A DNA stretch of 16,171 nucleotides. Source: Clostridia bacterium. GTDB lineage: Bacteria; Bacillota; Clostridia; TANB77; CAG-508. The stretch is taken from positions 1-16,171 of the forward strand of contig CAADUD010000087.1 of NCBI GenBank assembly GCA_900752095.1. The letters run 5' to 3'. A program made the position numbers and the translations under genes. This document shows positions 1 through 7,309 of the stretch, one piece after another (the stretch's first letter is position 1; every line of letters begins with the position of its first letter). The notes under the pieces are model-generated. The model was not told the origin of the DNA and made no database searches. It was given only the letters and a program-made list of their open reading frames with translations.

Positions 1-568
1 TATATAATACTTCTGGTGTAATTTTGCTAATAGATTCCATTGTTCCTGCAATATCTACTTTAATCGGATTTTCTTGATAAAGACAATCCATTGCATTCAT
101 ATATAGTTTCCAGCCTGGATCATCATCATACATATTAATTTCTTGTCCTATAATTCCTTTTTCTTTTTCTACATTTTCTTCTGTAAAATAAGGATGTTGT
201 ACATAATCCATTAATTCGTTTAATCCTTCTTCAAAATGGTTTGTACATTCAAACAAATATGCAGTATGGTCATTTGTTGTATAAGCATTTGCATCAATTC
301 CCAATGCCATTAATGTATCTAAGCTATTTGTTCCATTTGGCTGTTCAAACATTTTATGTTCCAAAAAATGCGCTACACCATCTGGAATATAGATTTCTTC
401 TTTTGTTTTTGGCATAATAAAATGATTATCTATAGAACCAAAATGTGTTCCCCAAATTACATATTTCTTTTTTGTATTTTTTTTGGGGATAATGATAACT
501 TTTAAACCATTTTCTAATTCTTCTACATATGCTTTTTCTTTTATTTTTGAAGTTTCTATTATTTTCAT
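1..568 (-). CDS. ymfH: M16 zinc metallopeptidase, YmfH type (3' part beyond the window)
   Basis: Only the N-terminal 189 residues lie in the window; the frame stays open to the edge. It starts at ATG 568 with an AGGAGG site 7-8 nt upstream. The inverted zinc-binding motif HFLEH of the M16 (insulinase/pitrilysin) family is visible at about residue 69, followed by the usual FEGTNS-like turn (here FEQPNGTNSL) and the NAYTTNDHTAY strand, so this is the catalytically active partner. The start sits a few bases past the stop of the next gene (ymfF), so the two are co-transcribed. In Bacillus subtilis the equivalent ymfF-ymfH pair lies in an operon with ymfI and is linked to modification of elongation factor P. 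That role is known for the family and is not shown by this sequence. No CGG codon occurs in it. Confidence 0.88.
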   Translation of the reverse strand, partial: MKIIETSKIKEKAYVEELENGLKVIIIPKKNTKKKYVIWGTHFGSIDNHFIMPKTKEEIYIPDGVAHFLEHKMFEQPNGTNSLDTLMALGIDANAYTTNDHTAYLFECTNHFEEGLNELMDYVQHPYFTEENVEKEKGIIGQEINMYDDDPGWKLYMNAMDCLYQENPIKVDIAGTMESISKITPEVLY

Positions 569-577
569 GTTTTCCTC

Positions 578-1853
578 CTAATCTTTTAAAAAGTAAATAG
601 TATGAATAGTAATTGTTTTAGCTAAATCTATCACTTCTTGTTTTGTAACATTTTGAATTTTATTGGCATATTCTTCAATGGTAACAAATCTATCTGCTAG
701 TTCTTGTCCGTAATAATAGGTAATTTCTGTATCTTGCTCTTCTGTAATTCCTTGAATAGACGACAAAATTAATTCTTTACTGTTTTGTAGGTCTTCTTCC
801 GTAAAATCACCATTCTTCATTTGTTCTAATTGATCTTTTATTGTATCTAATGCTTTTTCGTAATTTTCAATTTCTATTCCGTGAGCGAATAAAAATACTA
901 TTTTTAGTTCTAACATAACTAGAATTAGCGGTATAAGCCAAGCTTTGTTTTTCACGCACATTTTGAAAAAGCTTAGAATTTGCTCCGCCTCCTAAAATGG
1001 CATTATAAACAGATGCAATAAATCTTGCATTTTCCTTATTTTCGTGAATATCTAATCCAATTACTAATTTTCCCTGTGTTACTTGCATACGTTCTGTAAT
1101 AACATCTGGTTTTCTTTCTTCTTTTTTTTCTGTTATTTCATTATTAATAATATATTTAGCTTCCCTTGGTTGCAATTTTCTAATATTTTCATTTTGTTCT
1201 ATCATACTTTTTAGTTTTTCTTGATCTAACATACCAGAGCAAAAAATATCTATTTTACAATTTTGCAATAAATTTTGGTAATATTGATATAAACTTTTTG
1301 GGGTAATTTTTTCCAAGTCTTCTATATAGCCATATTTATACAATCCGTATGGCTCCTTTTTAAACATTTCTTCTATACATCTCTCATAAGCATACTTACT
1401 TTTATTATCAATTTTACCTTCTATAATTTGTTTTAGATTTTTCTTTTCCCCTTCTATATATTCTGGATGAAATCCATTATTTTCTATTAAAGGATTAAAT
1501 ACTAAATCTAATAAAATGTTAATAGCTTCTTGTACCAGTTCTTCCGGTTTTGGAAGGAATTCTTCTGCTAGAGTTTCTAAATAGAATTTCATAATGTGAT
1601 TATCTCCTGTTTTTTCTACTCCGCAATCAAAACTTGCACCATACATCATTTCCAATTTTTGATTCATTTCTTCTTGTGTTTTTAAATTTTGAGTTCCTCT
1701 TCTTAGTACTGCTGTTAATAAGGCATCTAAAGTAACATTTTCTCTTTTTAACGGTGTTGCTATAAAGATAGCATAGAGATTTGTTTTATAATTTTCTGTA
1801 TGAATTTGGTGTAGGGTAATTCCTTTTTTTATTTCTTCTTTTTGATAATCCAC
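578..1853 (-). CDS. ymfF: M16 peptidase-like protein, YmfF type, needing one +1 frameshift at a CGG codon
   Basis: Two open frames join into one 424-residue M16-family protein, the normal length for YmfF. Frame one starts at GTG 1853 with AGGAGG 8 nt upstream and runs for 324 codons to an in-frame CGG (881..879). Read straight on, translation would stop four codons later. If CGGA is read as one glycine, the sequence continues FIRS-G-IEIENYEKAL, a strand-helix junction typical of the family, and ends FLKD at TAG 578. The HxxEH zinc motif is absent near the N terminus, as usual in YmfF, the inactive partner of YmfH. No other stop or indel is visible over 1.27 kb, which argues against decay. It is likely co-transcribed with ymfH. 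The alternative is a recent pseudogene or a sequencing error, but see the shared CGG pattern in three other genes. Confidence 0.85.
878..881 (-). other. +1 frameshift site CGGA in ymfF (read as Gly325)
   Basis: The coding strand reads cgc tca CGGA ata gaa att. The incoming frame has CGG as codon 325 and meets TGA four codons later. Skipping the C gives GGA (glycine) and joins the second half of YmfF exactly. The codon before the site is TCA. There is no homopolymer run here that would make an ordinary length error likely. Confidence 0.8.
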
Positions 1854-1893
1854 GTTATTTTCCTCCTGATTTTTACTATGTATTCTTTTTATT

Positions 1894-1923
1894 ATTATAA
1901 GCTCTTTCTAAAGTTTTATACAA
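1894..1923 (-). promoter_or_regulatory. Likely sigma-A promoter for ymfF-ymfH
   Basis: On the minus strand, TTGTAT (1923..1918) and TATAAT (1899..1894) are separated by 18 bp and lie about 40 bp upstream of the GTG start of ymfF. The -10 box is perfect and the -35 matches 4 of 6. Transcription would start downstream of the structured repeat at 1962-2183, so the repeat would not be part of this messenger. Confidence 0.55.
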
Positions 1924-1961
1924 TAGAATTTAAAAATATTTTAAATAAAGGTTAATAAATA

Positions 1962-2183
1962 GTTAAAGCTACCCTAAAAAAATTAAAACATTCTTATCTA
2001 AATAAAAATATTAAAATTGTCTTTTGAAATTTTTAAGTTCTTGCGTGGGCGACCATTGTGACAGCTGTTCGAGGCATTTATGCCGAGTTACAGATGTCCA
2101 AAAGAGGAAAGGTTTTAAAAATTGAAAAAGACAATTTTAATGTTCTATTTAAATATTTTTAATTTTTCAGGGGCAGCTTTATT
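1962..2183. repeat. Structured repeat, copy 1 (long inverted arms around a conserved core)
   Basis: The core at about 2040-2140 is closely similar to 7150-7250 (copy 2); for example AGCTGT, ATTTATGCC, ATGTCCAAAAG and TTTTAAAAATTGAAAAAG are shared. Arms around the core pair with each other: ATTAAAATTGTCTTTT (about 2010-2025) with AAAAGACAATTTTAAT (about 2126-2141), and an outer pair AAAGCTACCCTAAAAAAATTA (1965-1985) with TAATTTTTCAGGGGCAGCTTT (2160-2180). It fills the gap between the 3' end of yqeY (2188) and the ymfF promoter, so its outer arm could also serve as a yqeY terminator. It contains no ORF. It may be a structured RNA or a small non-autonomous mobile element; I do not recognise a known family. 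Confidence 0.7.
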
Positions 2184-2187
2184 CAAA

Positions 2188-2628
2188 TTAGCTTAATAAC
2201 TTTTTTGCAATCTCATTAATCATTTTTCCATCCGCAGATGCACCTAGTTCTTCTTTTGCTGTTTTCATTACTTTTCCCATATCTTTCATAGAACTAGCTC
2301 CTAAATTGGTAATAATTGCTTTTACTTTTTCTTCTATTTCTTGTTTTGATAATTGTTCTGGCAAATACTCTTCTAAAATAGTGATTTCTTGCTTAATTTG
2401 ATCTAGTAAGTCTTGTCTTCCACTTTTTTCATAATCTGCAATAGAATCTTTTCTTTTTTTAGCTTCTTTTGCAATAATTTCTATAATTTGTTCCTCTGTT
2501 ACTTCTATTTGTTTGTCTTTTTCTACTTGTAAGATTGCTGCTCTTACCATTTGTATTACATTTTTACGAATAACATTTTTTTCTTTCATAGCTTCTTTTA
2601 AATCTTGTAATAGTTTCTCTTTTAACAT
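2188..2628 (-). CDS. yqeY: GatB/YqeY domain protein
   Basis: A 146-residue, highly charged helical protein with the YqeY opening (MLKEKLLQDLKEAMKEKN, then IRKNVIQMVRAAI) and the closing motif MGKVMKTAKEELGASADG. Family members are about 145-150 residues and resemble the C-terminal tRNA-interacting domain of the GatB amidotransferase subunit; their exact cellular role is poorly defined. The ATG at 2628 has a GGAGAG site at good spacing. It follows rpsU, with the rpsU terminator between them; the rpsU-yqeY pairing is common in Gram-positives. No CGG codon. Confidence 0.92.
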   Translation of the reverse strand: MLKEKLLQDLKEAMKEKNVIRKNVIQMVRAAILQVEKDKQIEVTEEQIIEIIAKEAKKRKDSIADYEKSGRQDLLDQIKQEITILEEYLPEQLSKQEIEEKVKAIITNLGASSMKDMGKVMKTAKEELGASADGKMINEIAKKLLS

Positions 2629-2660
2629 ACTACTCTCTCCTTTTATGCTGTTATTTTATT

Positions 2661-2700
2661 AAAAAAAGGATGAAATTATGATATAACCTTTCACCCTTTA
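2661..2700 (-). terminator. Rho-independent terminator after rpsU
   Basis: On the minus strand AAAGGGTGAAA pairs with TTTCATCCTTT (one G-T wobble) around an 18-nt loop, followed by a run of seven Ts. It lies just beyond the rpsU stop and before the yqeY start, so yqeY would be expressed by read-through or from its own start. Confidence 0.75.
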
Positions 2701-2708
2701 TTTTTTCT

Positions 2709-2879
2709 TTAATATTTTCTTTTTCTAGCAGCCTCTGATTTTTTCTTTCTTTTAACACTTGGTTTTTCATAATGCTCTCTTTTTCTTACTTCTTGAAGTA
2801 CACCATTTCTAGCGCATTGTCTTTTAAACCTTTTCAAGGCATCTTCTATATTACCATTATTAACTTTAACCTCTGACAT
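2709..2879 (-). CDS. rpsU: 30S ribosomal protein S21
   Basis: A 56-residue basic protein beginning MSEVKVNNGNIEDALKRFKR and ending in a lysine/arginine-rich tail (SEAARKRKY). The sequence matches S21, including the CARNGVLQEVRKREHYEKPS stretch; the family is usually 55-70 residues. It is a small-subunit protein involved in initiation in bacteria that carry it. The ATG at 2879 has a strong GGAGGGG site 6 nt upstream, and a consensus promoter lies about 55 bp upstream of it. No CGG codon despite eleven arginine-type positions, which use other arginine codons. Confidence 0.96.
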   Translation of the reverse strand: MSEVKVNNGNIEDALKRFKRQCARNGVLQEVRKREHYEKPSVKRKKKSEAARKRKY

Positions 2880-2933
2880 TTTATTCCCCTCCCTTCAGTA
2901 ATTACACTCTTACGTGTGGGATATTTCTTGTTT

Positions 2934-2962
2934 ATTATACCTGTCTTGGTTAAATTTGTCAA
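2934..2962 (-). promoter_or_regulatory. Consensus sigma-A promoter for rpsU
   Basis: On the minus strand TTGACA (2962..2957) and TATAAT (2939..2934) are both perfect and 17 bp apart. The leader of roughly 45 nt holds a short dyad (ACAC...GTGT at about 2904-2918) before the ribosome site. Confidence 0.85.
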
Positions 2963-3042
2963 TATCTCTAAAAAATTTAACTTGATTTTTTGTAAAAAGA
3001 TTGGTTTGGCTGTGTTTATTGCCTACTCCTTTATCTTTTTAT

Positions 3043-3537
3043 TTAATCTTGATAAAGTACAATTTTTCCTTTTTTTAAACTTTCTGGTACTCTAATTACC
3101 CTTTGGTTGGAAGAACCACAATATTTTAGTCTTGGATCATGTAGTTCATCTACATATTGTCCATCTACTAAAACATCTAAATAATTAAGTACTTCTTTTC
3201 CTTGTAAATCTCTGTCAAATAAAAATCCGCTCCACGCCCATATGTTTTTATTAGGAAATTTTTCTTTAAAAGCTTTGGCTAATTTGGTAGTTCCTTCTAT
3301 ATTAAGAGGATGCATAGGCTCTCCCCCTAAAATAGATAATCCTTCTATATTTTCATTTTCGCATAGTTTTAATACTTCTTGAATGGTTTCCTCTGTAAAT
3401 TCTTCTCCTCCCATAAAATCATGTGTTTCTGGGTTAAAGCAATTCTTACAATGGAAAGTACACCCTTGCATAAAGATGGATACTCTAATTCCTGGTCCAT
3501 CTGAAATATCCATTTTTCTTACTTTATTATATCTCAT
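3043..3537 (-). CDS. nrdG: Anaerobic ribonucleotide reductase activating protein (radical SAM)
   Basis: A 164-residue radical-SAM enzyme that installs the glycyl radical on NrdD using a [4Fe-4S] cluster and S-adenosylmethionine. The start MRYNKVRKMDISDGPGIRVSIF is typical of NrdG, and the cluster cysteines appear as GCTFHCKNC (CxxxCxxC) at about residues 25-34, followed by the LSILGGEPM glycine-rich SAM region. The length is normal. The ATG at 3537 has an AGAGGAT site. It lies directly downstream of nrdD with a hairpin in the 83-nt gap, so the pair forms an operon for DNA precursor synthesis without oxygen. No CGG codon. Confidence 0.95.
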   Translation of the reverse strand: MRYNKVRKMDISDGPGIRVSIFMQGCTFHCKNCFNPETHDFMGGEEFTEETIQEVLKLCENENIEGLSILGGEPMHPLNIEGTTKLAKAFKEKFPNKNIWAWSGFLFDRDLQGKEVLNYLDVLVDGQYVDELHDPRLKYCGSSNQRVIRVPESLKKGKIVLYQD

Positions 3538-3563
3538 AGTTTCATCCTCTTTCTTATTTTATT

Positions 3564-3605
3564 AAAAATTCCTGTATGAGCAATTTTCTCATACAGGATT
3601 TTTGC
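3564..3605 (-). terminator. Hairpin between nrdD and nrdG (terminator or attenuator)
   Basis: A perfect 10-bp stem (3571-3580 with 3588-3597) with a 7-nt loop is extended by A/T pairs on both sides. On the minus strand it ends in five Ts, the form of an intrinsic terminator. Lying inside the nrdD-nrdG operon, it could reduce nrdG relative to nrdD or protect the nrdD message end. Confidence 0.65.
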
Positions 3606-3620
3606 TATATCATCATATTG

Positions 3621-5813
3621 TTAAACTGCTACTTTTGTTTTCTCTTTTTTTGGCATTTCTGCATCTTTATTATCAATATGAAGGACTCTTTCTTTAATTT
3701 CCTGTGTTCTTCCTTTATTCCAAAATTGACTTCCAATATAGCCACAAGTTCTTCTTGCTACATTTAAAGTGTCATGATTTCTGTTTCCGCAGTTTGGACA
3801 ATACCATTCTAGATTATCATCTATTAAAATTTCTCCATCAAATCCACATTGTTGACAATAATCTGATTTTGTATTTAATTCTGCGTACATAATATTATCA
3901 TAAATAAATTTAATAATTTGTAATACTGCCTCAATATTATTTTGTAAATTTGGTGTTTCAACATAAGAAATTGCTCCGCCTGGACTTAACCTCTGGAATT
4001 GACTTTCAATACTTAATTTTGAAAATGCATCAATTTCTTCAAATACAGGAATATGGTAAGAGTTTGTAATATAATCTCTGTCTGTAACTCCTTTAATAAC
4101 TCCAAATCTTTTCTTTAAGCATTTAGCAAATTTATAAGTTGTAGATTCAATAGGGGTTCCATATACACTATAGTCAATATTTTCTTCTGCTTTCCATTCT
4201 TTACATTTGTCATTTAATCTTTGCATTACTTGAATTCCAAAATTTTTTCCCTCTCCATTATCTGTATGACTATGCTCTGTCATATATTTTACACATTCAT
4301 ATAAACCCGCATATCCCAAAGAAATTGTAGAATATCCTCCATGTAATAGCGAATGAATGCTTTCACCTTTTTTTAATCTTGCTAATGCACCGTGTTGCCA
4401 CAAAATTGGTGCTACATCACTAGTCACTTTGCTTAATCTCTCATGTCTAACTTGTAATGCTCTATGACATAATTCTAATCTTTCATCAAAGATTTTCCAA
4501 AACTTATCCATATCTTTATCAGAAGATAATGCTACATCTACTAAATTGATCGTTACAACACCTTGATTAAATCTTCCATAGTATTTAGGTTTATTTGTTG
4601 TTGGATCTACATATGGCGTTAAGAAAGAACGACATCCCATACATGGATAACAATTTCCATTTCCGTTTTTGTCTATTTTAAATTCTAACATTTTCTTTTC
4701 TGAAATATAATCAGGTACCATTCTTTTTGCTGTACATTTTGCTGCAAGTTCTGTTAAATACCAATATTTGCTATCTTCTGTTACATTGTCCTTTTCTAAT
4801 ACATAAAGCAATTTAGGAAATGCTGGAGTAATATATACTCCTTTTTCATTTTTAAATCCCTCTATTCTTTGTTTTAGGAATTCTTCTATTATCATTGCAA
4901 GTTCTTTTTTATATTCTTTAGTTTCTCCTAAATACATACATACTGATAAGAAAGGTGCTTGTCCATTGGTGTTGGTCATAGAATTTACTTGATAATTAAA
5001 AGTTTGTACTCCATCTTTTACTTCTTTTTTGGTATCTTGCATCGCAAATTCTTTACACTGTTCTTCTTTTAGTCCTCTATCCTTGTATTTTTGATAGTAT
5101 CTATCATAGCTACTTCTTACAAATGGAGCTAGATGTGCAAGCGATACAGTAGCTCCACCATAAGTAGAAGAGGTAACTGCTAAAATAATTTGAGTAGCTA
5201 TTGTCATTGCCGTTAAAAACCTATGTGGTTTTTCTATCATGACTCCATTCATGATAGTTCCGTTTTGTAACATATCTTCCAAATTAATTAATTCACAGTT
5301 AGTAAGTGCATTTTGAGCAAAATAGTCTGCATCATGGAAATGAATGATTCCTTCATCGTGTGCTTCCACAATATCCTTTGGTAATAAAAATCTTCTGGTA
5401 ATATCCGTACTTGTAATTCCTGCTAAATAATCTCTTTGGGTTGTAACCACTTTTGCATTTTTATTAGAATTTTCACTATTCCAATATTCACTTTCTCCAT
5501 CAATTAACTCTTTAATGGACTGATCTGTAGTATTTGCTTTTCTTACCAATTCTCTTGTGTAACGATAAGTAATATATTTTTTGGCTAGAACATATTTATC
5601 TAATTCCATTAATTTTTCTTCGATAATATCTTGAATATCTTCTACCAAAATTCTCTTTTTGCCTAGTCCTTCTACATATTCAATAATCCCTTTAATTTCT
5701 TCTTTACTTGCTCTTTCCTTTGGTTTTACTTCAGCATTTGCTTTTCCTATTGCTGAAACGATTTTTTGTCTATCAAAGTCAATAATTCTTCCATCTCTTT
5801 TAATAACTTGCAT
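3621..5813 (-). CDS. nrdD: Anaerobic (class III) ribonucleoside-triphosphate reductase
   Basis: A 730-residue protein that reduces ribonucleotides to deoxyribonucleotides with a glycyl radical. The N terminus (MQVIKRDGRIIDFDRQKIVSAI) is an ATP-cone allosteric domain. The body holds the class III signature region with MVPDYISEKKM and CYPCMGCRSF. Near the C terminus are the zinc cysteines (CQQCG...CPNCG) and the radical loop RRTCGYIGSQFW, where the glycine after the cysteine carries the radical. I chose ATG 5813 because it has an AGGGGG site 8 nt upstream; an upstream in-frame TTG at 5852 would add 13 residues but would begin inside a palindrome. No CGG codon in 730 residues. It forms an operon with nrdG. 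Confidence 0.97.
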   Translation of the reverse strand: MQVIKRDGRIIDFDRQKIVSAIGKANAEVKPKERASKEEIKGIIEYVEGLGKKRILVEDIQDIIEEKLMELDKYVLAKKYITYRYTRELVRKANTTDQSIKELIDGESEYWNSENSNKNAKVVTTQRDYLAGITSTDITRRFLLPKDIVEAHDEGIIHFHDADYFAQNALTNCELINLEDMLQNGTIMNGVMIEKPHRFLTAMTIATQIILAVTSSTYGGATVSLAHLAPFVRSSYDRYYQKYKDRGLKEEQCKEFAMQDTKKEVKDGVQTFNYQVNSMTNTNGQAPFLSVCMYLGETKEYKKELAMIIEEFLKQRIEGFKNEKGVYITPAFPKLLYVLEKDNVTEDSKYWYLTELAAKCTAKRMVPDYISEKKMLEFKIDKNGNGNCYPCMGCRSFLTPYVDPTTNKPKYYGRFNQGVVTINLVDVALSSDKDMDKFWKIFDERLELCHRALQVRHERLSKVTSDVAPILWQHGALARLKKGESIHSLLHGGYSTISLGYAGLYECVKYMTEHSHTDNGEGKNFGIQVMQRLNDKCKEWKAEENIDYSVYGTPIESTTYKFAKCLKKRFGVIKGVTDRDYITNSYHIPVFEEIDAFSKLSIESQFQRLSPGGAISYVETPNLQNNIEAVLQIIKFIYDNIMYAELNTKSDYCQQCGFDGEILIDDNLEWYCPNCGNRNHDTLNVARRTCGYIGSQFWNKGRTQEIKERVLHIDNKDAEMPKKEKTKVAV

Positions 5814-5842
5814 TTCTATTCCCCCTCTTTTTGTTCTTATGG

Positions 5843-5868
5843 TAATACACAATAATATTTGTGTATTA
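5843..5868. promoter_or_regulatory. 26-bp palindrome upstream of nrdD
   Basis: The arms TAATACACAA and TTGTGTATTA are perfect and flank a 6-bp AT centre, 30 bp upstream of the nrdD start. The ACAC...GTGT ends recall NrdR boxes, which repress reductase genes, but the spacing is 18 rather than 16 bp and I see no clear second box. It could be a repressor operator or an RNA hairpin in the leader. Confidence 0.55.
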
Positions 5869-5938
5869 CTGTTACACCACTTTTTATCTTTTCCTTCTTT
5901 TTTCCAAACATTTTTTCTTTCGTTTTAATTGTAGCTTT

Positions 5939-5967
5939 ATTCTAAATGAATTTTTTAATAATGTCAA
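5939..5967 (-). promoter_or_regulatory. Likely promoter for nrdD-nrdG
   Basis: On the minus strand TTGACA (5967..5962) is perfect and TAGAAT (5944..5939) matches 5 of 6 of the -10 box, with a 17-bp spacer. It implies a leader of about 120 nt that contains the 26-bp palindrome. Confidence 0.6.
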
Positions 5968-6190
5968 ACATGGACTCTTTATGTCGCCATTACCGTTTTT
6001 GTGCTATTTTAAGCATATTTCATTTTGTTGTCTTTCAGTTTATGTGTTGCTTTTCAGTCAATATTCTTTTTTTATTTTATGTGGAAAGTGGTTTTCATTT
6101 TTTTATGGAAAAAATATTACAGTTTTATTACATTTTTGTCATAAATGTGTTGATTTGACTTGTTTTGATGATTTTTTTCTAGTCAATATT

Positions 6191-6224
6191 AAAGATTTTG
6201 CTTGATATATCAAATAAAATCTTT
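6191..6224. promoter_or_regulatory. Nested palindrome upstream of the SDR gene
   Basis: Outer arms AAAGATTTT (6191-6199) and AAAATCTTT (6216-6224) are perfect and enclose a second perfect palindrome, TTGATATATCAA (6202-6213). It ends about 45 bp before the proposed start. It could be an operator, or a hairpin in the leader; part of it may also overlap a weak promoter (TTGATA...TATATT, 19-bp spacing). Confidence 0.4.
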
Positions 6225-6270
6225 GGTATATTTTTTCAAAAAATGGAAATAATATTTTTAGGTGAGAAAT

Positions 6271-7096
6271 TTGAAAAATAAAAAAAATGATTTTTTGAAA
6301 ATTTTTATTACTGGAGGCGGTTCTGGTATTGGAAAAGAAGTAGCTTTTGCTTTGTTTTCAATGGGTTATGAAGTTTTTGTCGGTGTGAAATATGAGTCAG
6401 AAATTGCACTTTTTCAAAAAATCATTATTCAAAATCCGTCCAAAATTCATGTTTTTTGTTGTGATATTTTAAAAGAAAATGATCGAAAAAAAATTTCAGA
6501 ACTTGGCATTGACATTTTGGTATGTAATGCTGCCATTGGTAACTCCGGTTCTGTTGCCGAAGTTTCTATAAAAAAAATTAGAGAAGTCTTTGATACCAAT
6601 GTTTTTGCACATTTAGAATGTATACAACTTGTTATTTCTGATATGATGGAAAGAATGCAAAAAGGTCGTATTGTTATTGTTTCTTCTTTAGTACGGACGA
6701 ATTCCCCTTCCCTTTTTAGCTCCATATTGTGCTACTAAATCTGCCTTAGATTGTTTTGGCATTTGTTTAAGACAAGAAATGAAATTATTAAATAGACTAG
6801 AAGGTACTAAGGTTGATGTTTGTTTAATAGAACCTGGTGCTTATGCTACTGGATTAAATTCAGAAAATAATGCAAAAAAATATGAATGGATGTATACTAA
6901 TTCTTATTTTGCAAAGTATGCAGAAAAGATTCGTACTTTTGAAAAGAAAATGTGGGACTTTTTAGAACAAAAAAATTTGAATTCTGTTATTAAATTATAT
7001 ATTAAAGCAATTACTGAAAAAAAACCAAGGGCTCGTTATAGTAGCCCTTGGTGGCAAGCTATGTTAGTGCAAATTGGAAGGATTTTTGGGTTATAA
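6271..7096 (+). CDS. Short-chain dehydrogenase/reductase needing one +1 frameshift at a CGG codon
   Basis: A classical SDR NAD(P)-dependent oxidoreductase of 274 residues once the frame is joined. Visible motifs are the Rossmann TGGGSGIG near the N terminus, NAAIG, the VSS strand with the catalytic serine, and YCATK with the catalytic tyrosine and lysine, then EPGAYATGLN, as in 17-beta-HSD-like members; the substrate is unknown. The frame breaks at in-frame CGG (6694-6696). Reading CGGA as glycine gives VSSLV-G-RIPLPFLAPYCATKSAL, exactly the expected link between the catalytic serine and tyrosine. Without it, translation stops at 6738 and the YxxxK site is lost. I favour TTG 6271, with AGGTGA 5 nt upstream, over GTG 6262, which has no ribosome site. 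It is the only intact plus-strand gene in the window. Confidence 0.82.
6694..6697 (+). other. +1 frameshift site CGGA in the SDR gene (read as Gly142)
   Basis: The sequence reads tct tta gta CGGA cga att ccc. CGG is in frame with the start; the downstream frame begins at GGA. The glycine falls at the well-conserved position right after the catalytic-serine strand. The preceding codon is GTA. Confidence 0.8.
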
Positions 7097-7309
7097 AAAA
7101 TCTGTCCTAAAATATTTAATATATAAACATAAAATAATTGTCTTTTAAGCTTTTTAAATCCTTGCGTGGATAATCATTTTGATAGCTGTGCGAAGTATTT
7201 ATGCCAAGCTACAAATGTCCAAAAGGGGAAAACTTTTAAAAATTGAAAAAGACAATTATTATATATTTAGGAAAATAAATTTAATTCAATTTTAGGATAG
7301 ATTTTTTAT
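7092..7309. repeat. Structured repeat, copy 2
   Basis: The same core as copy 1 (about 7150-7250) with paired arms: ATAATTGTCTTTT (7134-7146) with AAAAGACAATTAT (about 7247-7259), and outer arms AAAAAATCTGTCCTAAAAT (7095-7113) with ATTTTAGGATAGATTTTTT (7289-7307), one G-T type difference. The outer arms differ in sequence from those of copy 1 but still pair, which is the mark of a selected structure rather than a simple copied repeat. It lies between two convergent genes, and its arms reach both stop codons, so it may double as a two-way terminator. No ORF inside. Confidence 0.7.

Larger units (their letters stand above)
5869..6260. other. Intergenic region between divergent nrdD and SDR genes
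   Basis: About 390 bp of very AT-rich sequence with no gene I can support; the open frames on the plus strand are short, phenylalanine-rich and without ribosome sites. It holds the nrdD promoter (5939-5967) and, at the right end, a nested palindrome before the SDR gene (6191-6224). The remainder shows nothing clear. Confidence 0.6.

Noticed and set aside
878..961. An independent start (MCVKNKAWLI) for the second half of ymfF
   Set aside because: The residues before the shift point are an out-of-frame reading of the YmfF segment ending FIRS, without a ribosome site; homology resumes exactly at the glycine of CGGA.
2041..2140. Repeat core as a known riboswitch, group II intron domain V, hammerhead ribozyme or CRISPR array
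   Set aside because: None of the defining conserved sequences is present, and there are no short evenly spaced repeats.
2963..3042. Terminator after nrdG
   Set aside because: Only a short A/T-only dyad is visible; it is too weak to call.
5861..6205. 114-residue plus-strand open frame between nrdD and the SDR gene
   Set aside because: It is composed almost wholly of Phe/Cys/Leu/Ser from AT-rich DNA, overlaps the nrdD promoter and palindrome, and has no ribosome site or recognisable motif.
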